Of a stretch of 64,000 nucleotides of DNA, positions 58,092-64,000 are shown piece after piece; positions within the stretch are counted from its first letter, which is position 1; each line of letters opens with the position of its first letter. Origin of the DNA: an uncultured Dialister sp. (GTDB lineage Bacteria; Bacillota; Negativicutes; Veillonellales; Dialisteraceae); assembly GCA_934193095.1 (NCBI GenBank), contig CAKPUX010000004.1, forward strand, positions 3,622 to 67,621, in the 5' to 3' direction. The notes below the pieces were generated by a model that worked only from the letters and a program-made list of their open reading frames with translations, made no database searches and was not told the DNA's origin. The translations under genes and the position numbers were made by a program.

Positions 58092-58637
58092 ATGGATAAG
58101 AACGTAATCCTTGCAAAGAAATACGGTCGCGCCATCTATGAAATCGCTGCTGAACAGAACAGCTTGGAAAAAACAGAAGAAGAACTTCACCTGATCGCAG
58201 ACGCCATCAAGGAACATGCAGATCTGAAGGAGCTCCTTTTCCATCCTCTGCTTGCAAAGGATGTCAAGAAAGATACGATTAAGAAATTATTTGCAGATAA
58301 GGTTCAGCCTGTCGTTCTGCAGTTCTGCTATGTCGTAATCGACAGAGACCGCATTACCGACTTCCCCGCTATGGTAGACGTATATACGACTCTTGCGCAT
58401 CATGGCATGGGCATCGAAGAAGCTGTGGTGACCTCCGCACTCCCGATGACCAAGTCCCAGGTGGAAGCATTGAAAGCGAAACTCTCCGAAATTACAGGGA
58501 AGAAGATTCTCATGAAGCAGAAAGTGGACACGGCGCTGATTGGCGGTTTCACCGTTCAAGTGGGCGACCGCCTGATCGATGGGTCCGTAGCCAGACAGCT
58601 GCAGACACTGAAAGCTATTATGATGCAAAGAGATTGA
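58092..58637 (+). CDS. atpH: ATP synthase subunit delta
   Basis: 181 residues, the OSCP-like stator subunit. AKKYGRAIYEIA (about 6-17) and the C-terminal VDTALIGGFTVQVGDRLIDGSVARQLQTLK are signatures. It starts 2 bp after atpF. Confidence 0.94.
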   Translation: MDKNVILAKKYGRAIYEIAAEQNSLEKTEEELHLIADAIKEHADLKELLFHPLLAKDVKKDTIKKLFADKVQPVVLQFCYVVIDRDRITDFPAMVDVYTTLAHHGMGIEEAVVTSALPMTKSQVEALKAKLSEITGKKILMKQKVDTALIGGFTVQVGDRLIDGSVARQLQTLKAIMMQRD

Positions 58638-58652
58638 GGTGACTTCTAGGAA

Positions 58653-60185
58653 ATGAAAATCAGTTCAGATGAAATTACATCTGTCATTAAAAAACAGATT
58701 GAAAACTACAAAGTAGACCTCAATGTCGATGAAGTGGGTACGGTTCTTGAAGTCGGCGACGGTATCGCTCATATCTATGGGCTCGAAAACTGCATGGCCG
58801 GCGAACTGCTTGAACTGCCTAACGGCGTATATGGCATGGCTCTTAACCTGGAAGAAAGCAACGTAGGTGCCGTTCTTCTGGGCCGCGCTGAAACCATTAA
58901 AGAAGGCGACACAGTCAAGAGAACAGGCCGTCTGATGCAGGTCCCGGTAGGGGACGCTGTTATCGGCCGCGTTGTCAATGCACTGGGTCAGCCGATCGAT
59001 GGCAAAGGCGAAATCAAGACCGCCGAATTCCGCGACATTGAAATTAAAGCACCGGGCATTGCTGACAGACAGCCAGTCAATGTACCGCTGCAGACTGGTC
59101 TGAAATGTATCGACTCCATGGTTCCGATCGGCCGTGGTCAGCGTGAACTTATCATCGGTGACCGTGGTACCGGCAAAACCGCTATCGGTATCGATACCAT
59201 TCTGAACCAGAAAGGTCAGAACGTTATTTGTATTTATGTATCCATCGGCCAGAAAAACTCCAACGTCGTTCGTGTATACGAAAGACTGAAGCAGGCTGGC
59301 GCTATGGACTACTCCATCATCGTCCACGCAGGCGCATCCGAAGGCTCCCCGATGCAGTATCTGGCACCATACTCCGGTGTCTCCATCGCGGAATACTTCA
59401 TGCATCAGGGCAAAGACGTCCTCATCATTTATGATGACCTCTCCAAGCACGCTGTCGCATACCGTGCGATGTCCCTCCTGCTCCGTCGTCCACCAGGACG
59501 TGAAGCTTACCCAGGCGACGTATTCTACCTGCACTCCAGACTGCTGGAACGTGCTGCCCGTCTTTCCAAAGAACTCGGCGGCGGCTCTATCACCGCTCTT
59601 CCGATCATCGAAACCCTGGCAGGCGACGTAGGTGCATACATCCCGACCAACGTTATTTCCATCACCGACGGTCAGATCTACCTCGAAACCGCACTCTTCT
59701 ACTCCGGTATCCGTCCGGCTATCAATGTCGGCCTCTCCGTATCCCGTGTAGGCGGTTCCGCACAGATCAAAGCGATGAAACAGGTCGCAGGTACCCTGCG
59801 TCTGGACCTCGCTCAGTATCGCGAACTCGCAGCATTTGCTCAGTTCGGCTCCGACCTCGACGCTGCCACCAAGGCACAGATCGACCGCGGCCAGAGAACC
59901 ACAGAAATCCTGAAACAGCCACAGTACTCCCCATACCCGGTCGAAGACCAGGTACAGGCGATCTATGTAGCCGTCAATGGATACCTCGATGATGTAGAAG
60001 TCAATGAAGTCGTTGATTTCGAACATCAGATTCTCGCATTCCTCCACAGCAGCCATCCGGAAATCGGCGAAGACATCATCAAGAATAAGAAACTGACTGA
60101 TGAAAACGAAGAAAGACTGAAAGCTGCTATTGCTGAATTCAAAGAACGCTACAACGCAAAAAAGTCTGAAACGGTAGAGGGGTGA
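58653..60185 (+). CDS. atpA: ATP synthase subunit alpha
   Basis: 510 residues. Walker A GDRGTGKT (about 169-176), the PGREAYPGDVFYLHSRLLERAA block and SVSRVGGSAQIKAMK are intact. It is the non-catalytic nucleotide-binding subunit of F1. Codon use is strongly biased, as for highly expressed genes. Confidence 0.98.
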   Translation: MKISSDEITSVIKKQIENYKVDLNVDEVGTVLEVGDGIAHIYGLENCMAGELLELPNGVYGMALNLEESNVGAVLLGRAETIKEGDTVKRTGRLMQVPVGDAVIGRVVNALGQPIDGKGEIKTAEFRDIEIKAPGIADRQPVNVPLQTGLKCIDSMVPIGRGQRELIIGDRGTGKTAIGIDTILNQKGQNVICIYVSIGQKNSNVVRVYERLKQAGAMDYSIIVHAGASEGSPMQYLAPYSGVSIAEYFMHQGKDVLIIYDDLSKHAVAYRAMSLLLRRPPGREAYPGDVFYLHSRLLERAARLSKELGGGSITALPIIETLAGDVGAYIPTNVISITDGQIYLETALFYSGIRPAINVGLSVSRVGGSAQIKAMKQVAGTLRLDLAQYRELAAFAQFGSDLDAATKAQIDRGQRTTEILKQPQYSPYPVEDQVQAIYVAVNGYLDDVEVNEVVDFEHQILAFLHSSHPEIGEDIIKNKKLTDENEERLKAAIAEFKERYNAKKSETVEG

Positions 60186-60190
60186 TCTGA

Positions 60191-61066
60191 TTGGAAAGTA
60201 CGCGTGATATAAAAGGGCGCATTAAATCTGTCACCAACATCCAGCAGATCACAAAAGCAATGAAGATGGTCGCCGCAGCCCGTCTGCGTAAAGCAGAAGA
60301 AAAAGCAAACGGCTCCCGTCCCTATGCTGAAAAAATCGGAGAGCTTCTGCGCCGTGCTTCTTCGGTAACACCCGGTTTCACCAGCCCGCTCTTTAGAACA
60401 GGCGAAGTGAAGAAGGTCGGCTATCTTGTCATCAGTGCAGATAAAGGCCTCGCCGGTGCTTATAACTCCAATGTTATGAAGCAGACCTTAAGTGAAATCT
60501 CCGGTAAGGATCGGTCAGAGTATGCACTCTACGTGTGCGGCAAGCAGGGAAGAAACTACCTGAAATTCCGCGGCTATGATCTGGATTCCTATCATTTCGG
60601 CTTTTCTGACAAACCGTCGGCACAGGACTCCATCGCTCTTGCAAAAGAAATGGTGGACTACTTCACCAAAGAAGAAGTCGACGAAGTCTACATTATTTAC
60701 ACAAAATTCATCACTGCTCTCCGCCAGCAGGTGAAGGTACAGAAATTACTTCCTGTCGAATCACCGAAGGCAGAAGCAGGCGAAGCAGACAACGAACCAT
60801 CCGTGGATGATGAATACATCTTCCTGCCGGATGCAGGCACAGTCCTTTCCAAGCTGCTTCCTGAATATGTACAGGTGCAGGTTTACAACGCCATGCTCCA
60901 GTCTGCTGCCTCCGAACTTGGCAGCCGAATGGCAGCTATGTCCGCTGCAACCGACAACGCGACCGAAAGAATCGCCGACCTCAACCTTACGTACAACAAA
61001 GCACGTCAGGCACAGGTCACCAACGAAATTTCCGAAATTGTCGGCGGTGCAGCTGCGCTTGAATAA
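60191..61066 (+). CDS. atpG: ATP synthase subunit gamma
   Basis: 291 residues, the central rotor shaft. The N-terminal IKGRIKSVTNIQQITKAMKMVAAARLRKAE and C-terminal NKARQAQVTNEISEIVGGAAAL helices are conserved. It starts at TTG 60191 following GAGGGGTGA. An acidic loop (AEAGEADNEPSVDDE, about 196-210) is inserted in the globular domain. Confidence 0.96.
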   Translation: MESTRDIKGRIKSVTNIQQITKAMKMVAAARLRKAEEKANGSRPYAEKIGELLRRASSVTPGFTSPLFRTGEVKKVGYLVISADKGLAGAYNSNVMKQTLSEISGKDRSEYALYVCGKQGRNYLKFRGYDLDSYHFGFSDKPSAQDSIALAKEMVDYFTKEEVDEVYIIYTKFITALRQQVKVQKLLPVESPKAEAGEADNEPSVDDEYIFLPDAGTVLSKLLPEYVQVQVYNAMLQSAASELGSRMAAMSAATDNATERIADLNLTYNKARQAQVTNEISEIVGGAAALE

Positions 61067-61101
61067 ACCCGCATAAAGAATTTAAGGAGGAATGCTTCTT
61101 C

Positions 61102-62535
61102 ATGGCAAATGAAAAGGAGATGCAGGTAGGTAAAGTAGTCCAGATCATCGGCGCAGTCGTAGATATTGCATTCGATGACGACAAAGAACTCCCTGCTATC
61201 TATAACGCAATCCATGTAAAAGATGATAAATCCGGCGTTCCTGTTGATGTTATCTGTGAAACCATGCAGCACCTCGGCGACGGCGTCGTCCGTGCGGTAG
61301 CTATGAGCTCCACAGATGGCATGGTACGTGGAATGAAAGCAGTCGACACCGGCCGTGCTATTGCAGCACCGGTAGGCGACGGCTGCCTTGGACGTATTTT
61401 CAACGTTCTCGGACAGACAGTAGATAACGATCCGGCGAAAGTACCGGCATCCGACTACTGGCCGATTCATCGCCCGGCACCGGCCTTCAAAGACCAGTCC
61501 CCGGCAGCTGAAATTTTCGAAACCGGCATCAAAGTCGTCGACCTGATCTGCCCATACGCAAAAGGCGGTAAGATCGGTCTGTTCGGCGGTGCAGGCGTAG
61601 GTAAAACAGTCCTGATTCAGGAACTGATCCACAACGTAGCGACCGAACATGATGGCTGCTCCGTATTCTGCGGCGTAGGCGAACGTACCCGTGAAGGCAA
61701 CGACCTCTGGGGCGAAATGAAAGACTCCGGCGTCCTGAACAAAGTAGCACTGGTATACGGCCAGATGAACGAACCTCCGGGAGCTCGTATGAGAGTCGCC
61801 CTGACAGGTCTGACCATGGCTGAATACTTCCGTGATAAACAGGGCCAGGACGTACTGCTCTTCGTCGACAACATTTTCCGTTTCGTACAGGCAGGCTCCG
61901 AAGTATCCGCACTGCTCGGCCGTATGCCGTCTGCCGTAGGTTACCAGCCAACGCTCGCAACCGATATCGGCGAACTGCAGGAACGAATCACTTCCACCAA
62001 GACCGGCTCCATCACATCCATTCAGGCTGTATATGTACCGGCCGATGACCTCACCGACCCGGCTCCGGCTGGCGTATTCACCCACCTGGATGCTACCACG
62101 GTACTGAACCGTTCCATCGCCGAACTGGGTATTTACCCGGCAGTCGATCCGCTGGACTCCACTTCCCGTATCCTTGATCCGAACGTACTCGGCGAGGAAC
62201 ACTACGAAGTAGCCCGCGGCGTACAGGCTATTCTGCAGCGCTACAAAGAACTGCAGGATATCATCGCCATCCTCGGTATGGAAGAACTTTCTGATGACGA
62301 CAAGGTCATCGTTGCTCGCGCAAGAAAGATCCAGAGATTCCTGTCTCAGCCGTTCTTCGTAGCTGAACAGTTCACAGGCTCCCCAGGTAGATATGTACCG
62401 CTGAAGGAAACCATCAGAGGCTTCAAGGAAATCCTTGCAGGCCAGCACGATGATATGCCTGAAGGCGCATTCTACATGGTCGGCACAATTGATGAAGCAA
62501 TCGAAAAGGCTGAAAAGATGAAGAAAGGGGAATAA
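61102..62535 (+). CDS. atpD: ATP synthase subunit beta
   Basis: 477 residues, the catalytic subunit. Walker A GGAGVGKT (about 162-169), GERTREGNDL with the catalytic Glu near 195, and ALLGRMPSAVGYQPTLATDIG are present. TAAGGAGGA precedes the ATG. Confidence 0.98.
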   Translation: MANEKEMQVGKVVQIIGAVVDIAFDDDKELPAIYNAIHVKDDKSGVPVDVICETMQHLGDGVVRAVAMSSTDGMVRGMKAVDTGRAIAAPVGDGCLGRIFNVLGQTVDNDPAKVPASDYWPIHRPAPAFKDQSPAAEIFETGIKVVDLICPYAKGGKIGLFGGAGVGKTVLIQELIHNVATEHDGCSVFCGVGERTREGNDLWGEMKDSGVLNKVALVYGQMNEPPGARMRVALTGLTMAEYFRDKQGQDVLLFVDNIFRFVQAGSEVSALLGRMPSAVGYQPTLATDIGELQERITSTKTGSITSIQAVYVPADDLTDPAPAGVFTHLDATTVLNRSIAELGIYPAVDPLDSTSRILDPNVLGEEHYEVARGVQAILQRYKELQDIIAILGMEELSDDDKVIVARARKIQRFLSQPFFVAEQFTGSPGRYVPLKETIRGFKEILAGQHDDMPEGAFYMVGTIDEAIEKAEKMKKGE

Positions 62536-62538
62536 GCC

Positions 62539-62958
62539 ATGGCTGATACCCTTACTCACTCCATGCACGTGGAAGTCATCAGTCCGGATGGTCCGATCTT
62601 CAGTGAAGACAATGTGGACATGGTGGTGGCCCGCGCAGAAGACGGCGAATTCGCTGTCTTGAAAAACCATCTGCCTCTGGCAGCTGCTTTGGAAATGTGC
62701 GTTGTACGCATTAAAAAGGCAGCCGAGGAACAGAAGGTCGCTGTATTCGGCGGTTTCTTGGAAAACTCCAAGAACAACGTAAACATCGTGGCTCCGCTGG
62801 CTGAGCTGGCTGAAACCATCGATGTAGCGCGCGCCCAGGCAGCGAAAAAGCGTGCAGAAGACAGACTGGCTTCTCACAGCGCAGACATCGATATGGATCG
62901 CGCAAGACTCGCTCTCATGCGTGCACTGACACGCCTCAAAGCGACCGGAACGATCTGA
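62539..62958 (+). CDS. atpC: ATP synthase subunit epsilon
   Basis: 139 residues: N-terminal beta sandwich (VEVISPDGPIFSEDNVDMVVARAEDGEFAVLKNH) and a C-terminal helical hairpin (about 95-137) that can inhibit the enzyme. It ends the operon and is followed by a strong terminator. Confidence 0.96.
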   Translation: MADTLTHSMHVEVISPDGPIFSEDNVDMVVARAEDGEFAVLKNHLPLAAALEMCVVRIKKAAEEQKVAVFGGFLENSKNNVNIVAPLAELAETIDVARAQAAKKRAEDRLASHSADIDMDRARLALMRALTRLKATGTI

Positions 62959-62970
62959 TATGGATACCAT

Positions 62971-62999
62971 AAAAACCGCAGCTTCGGCTGCGGTTTTTT
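62971..62999. terminator. Terminator of the ATP synthase operon
   Basis: AAAAACCGCAGC, TTCG, GCTGCGGTTTTTT: a perfect 12-bp stem with a stable tetraloop. Confidence 0.95.
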
Positions 63000-63193
63000 G
63001 TTTTTATCTATAGATACGAGAGGTCGGATATCTGAGGCGGATCGCCGGATACCGGTCAGCAGTCACTTCTTCCCACGCAAACCGCTCCCATATGGTATAA
63101 TAAAGATAACAAAAGCAGTGTGGCTGCTATTCTTTCGCAAGAATAAATAATAACACGCCGGGATCACCGGACATTTAGCAAGGAGGAGAGACC

Positions 63194-63715
63194 ATGGACG
63201 AAATTTTCAATCGCGGAACCTGCCGCTACTTCAAAGAACTGACCCCTGTGCCGGATGAAGAGCTGCTGACGCTCGTCAAGGCGGGCATGCAGGCGCGTGC
63301 TGTCGGCAACCAGAAGTCCCGTGACTTCATCATCGTCACTCGTGAAGATCTGGTGAAAGCCATTTCTCACAACAGCATCATCGCCGGCCCGGCGCGCAAG
63401 GCGTCCGCCGCGATCGTCATCGTCGGCAAGAAGGATGGCATCAGCTTCCCGGAAGAATGGAGCTTCGACTGTGCGGCGGCTGCGCAGAACATACTGATCG
63501 AAGCTGAGCACCTTGGTCTTTCCACCTTGTGGATGCAGGTGTATCCGTATCAGGACAGAAAGATCCATCTGTGCCATATCTTAGACATCTCGACGGATGA
63601 AGACCCCTTCTGCATCATCGCCGTCGGCTATGCAGACCGTCGTCCGGTGAGACTGAACCGCTACGATGAGAATGCCGTCTCCTATGATCTGTATGGAAAT
63701 CATAAGAAGAAATAA
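63194..63715 (+). CDS. Nitroreductase-family flavoprotein
   Basis: 173 residues of the nitroreductase superfamily. The N-terminal NRGTCRYFKELTPVPDEEL resembles RRSIRxF-x(2)-PV, and FDCAAAAQNILIEAEHLGLSTLWM (about 94-117) is the FMN-binding central helix. Length and C terminus (VGYADRR) fit the small reductases that use FMN. Substrate unknown. AAGGAGGAG precedes the ATG, and TATAAT (63096-63101) may be its -10. Confidence 0.9.
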   Translation: MDEIFNRGTCRYFKELTPVPDEELLTLVKAGMQARAVGNQKSRDFIIVTREDLVKAISHNSIIAGPARKASAAIVIVGKKDGISFPEEWSFDCAAAAQNILIEAEHLGLSTLWMQVYPYQDRKIHLCHILDISTDEDPFCIIAVGYADRRPVRLNRYDENAVSYDLYGNHKKK

Positions 63716-63721
63716 AAACGG

Positions 63722-63750
63722 AAGCCATGCGCGAAAGCGCATGGCTTTTT
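63722..63750. terminator. Terminator after the nitroreductase gene
   Basis: AAGCCATGCGC, GAAA, GCGCATGGCTT then TTT. Confidence 0.93.
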
Positions 63751-63776
63751 GCGTGCCTTGGGGGCTGTGATATAAT
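63749..63776 (+). promoter_or_regulatory. Possible promoter reading into an H7 array
   Basis: TTGCGT (63749-63754), 16-bp spacer, TATAAT (63771-63776). The next gene lies about 200 bp on, so the leader would include the heptamer array. Confidence 0.55.
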
Positions 63777-63794
63777 GAGGCAAGGAGAGGGGGG

Positions 63795-63981
63795 AGTGAC
63801 TGGTGACTAGTCACTAGGGACTAGGGACTAGTGGCTAGGGACTAGGGATTAGGGATTAGGGATTAGGGATTAGGATTCTGCATTTTCTGTATCATTACCT
63901 CCTTCCCCTCGGGAAGGGGGCTAGGGGATAGGGCTGCGAGTACGCAGGTAGTTGGTCAGTATATAGGAGGCTGACTACGGC
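63795..63981. repeat. Phased H7 array and multi-hairpin fragment
   Basis: Eleven phased heptamers at about 63798-63875 drift from GACTGGT, GACTAGT, CACTAGG, GACTAGG, GGCTAGG to four GATTAGG. A CCTTCCCCTCGGGAAGGGG hairpin follows. Confidence 0.88.
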
Positions 63982-64000
63982 ATGCGTAAAATGACATTAC
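63982..64000 (+). CDS. Possible start of a gene cut by the window edge
   Basis: ATGCGTAAAATGACATTAC follows AGGAGG at 63965-63970 with an 11-bp spacing. Only six codons (MRKMTL) are visible, so nothing can be said of its product. Confidence 0.4.

Noticed and set aside
58665..62970. Long minus-strand open frames opposite atpA and atpD
   Set aside because: Shadows of highly expressed genes with strong codon bias; the plus-strand proteins are unmistakable.
63836..63875. GGGATTAGGGATTAGG looks telomere-like
   Set aside because: The unit is 7 bp (GATTAGG), occurs inside the chromosome and grades into other heptamers.

Overview
The window reads as the chromosome of a diderm Firmicute of the class Negativicutes, most like Dialister (a taxonomic inference; no 16S rRNA or database search was available). 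Firmicute-type features (CcpN-like repressor, KhpB/Jag, DivIVA, rpmH-rnpA-yidD-yidC-jag) sit beside an outer-membrane secretin (CpaC), so the cell should have two membranes. A preQ1-I riboswitch, a PEP synthase module and lineage-specific proteins fit a gut or oral anaerobe. No rRNA, tRNA, CRISPR array, prophage or IS transposase gene was seen.

Layout. 1-6273: end of an Mrp/Mbh-like cation/proton antiporter complex with three large NuoL/M/N-type subunits. 6530-10672: ppsA, a ccpN-like repressor and ppsR, a gluconeogenic control module. 10959-15743: PepT-like peptidase, dinB, a flavodoxin and an EamA exporter. 16007-18833: rpmH, rnpA, yidD, yidC, jag. 19788-22207: queC-queD-queE-folE, the full route from GTP to preQ0, behind a preQ1-I riboswitch. 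22224-24902: two paralogous predicted tail-anchored proteins, one inside an inverted-repeat-bounded island that also holds a type I toxin/antisense RNA pair. 25073-32032: small hypothetical genes, an RluA-type pseudouridine synthase, a YigZ/IMPACT protein, a MATE exporter and a polytopic membrane protein. 32233-45535: a Tad/Flp pilus locus (cpaB, cpaC, flp, two cpaE-like ATPases, tadB, tadE, cpaF, tadC), split by repeat blocks and by a DUF559 gene. 45781-52448: YbaK-like deacylase, aminotransferase, DivIVA, BI-1, MarR and a class I glutamine amidotransferase-like hydrolase. 52548-53049: a candidate structured ncRNA and a second type I toxin locus. 53145-55737: WecA/TagO-like and WecB genes for an undecaprenyl-linked glycan. 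55821-62958: a complete F-type ATP synthase operon (atpZ-I-B-E-F-H-A-G-D-C). 63194-63715: nitroreductase.

The most striking feature is between the genes. Almost every gap between transcription units carries a mosaic of one repeat system, in either orientation. Its parts are: (i) tandem arrays whose unit is nearly always 7 bp although unit sequences differ (GAACCCT, GACTAGT/GACTGGT, GATTAGG, GAGAAAT, GAGGAGT, AGAAGCC, TAACGTC), called H7 below; (ii) a core of about 60-70 bp with an arm GCGGCGC, an A/T-rich loop, an arm GCGCCGC, then GTATAAAT and a hairpin around GGCGATGCCC, called CORE; (iii) a module ending in GGGCTAACC with an internal CGCCC, called TAIL. I count about 23 COREs. The usual order is H7-CORE-H7-TAIL. 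At 28379-28644 an array runs for exactly 38 heptamers in unbroken phase while the unit drifts through several families. Other dispersed repeats include a multi-hairpin element of about 118 bp, a CGTCAT-ended MITE-like element and a 197-bp direct repeat around the DUF559 gene.

Several protein observations also stand out: Asp29 at the Na+-ligand position of the ATP synthase c subunit (a possible two-carboxylate motif), loss of the key TM lysine and its neighbouring His in the third antiporter subunit, and a Walker A motif lacking its signature lysine in one CpaE-like ATPase.
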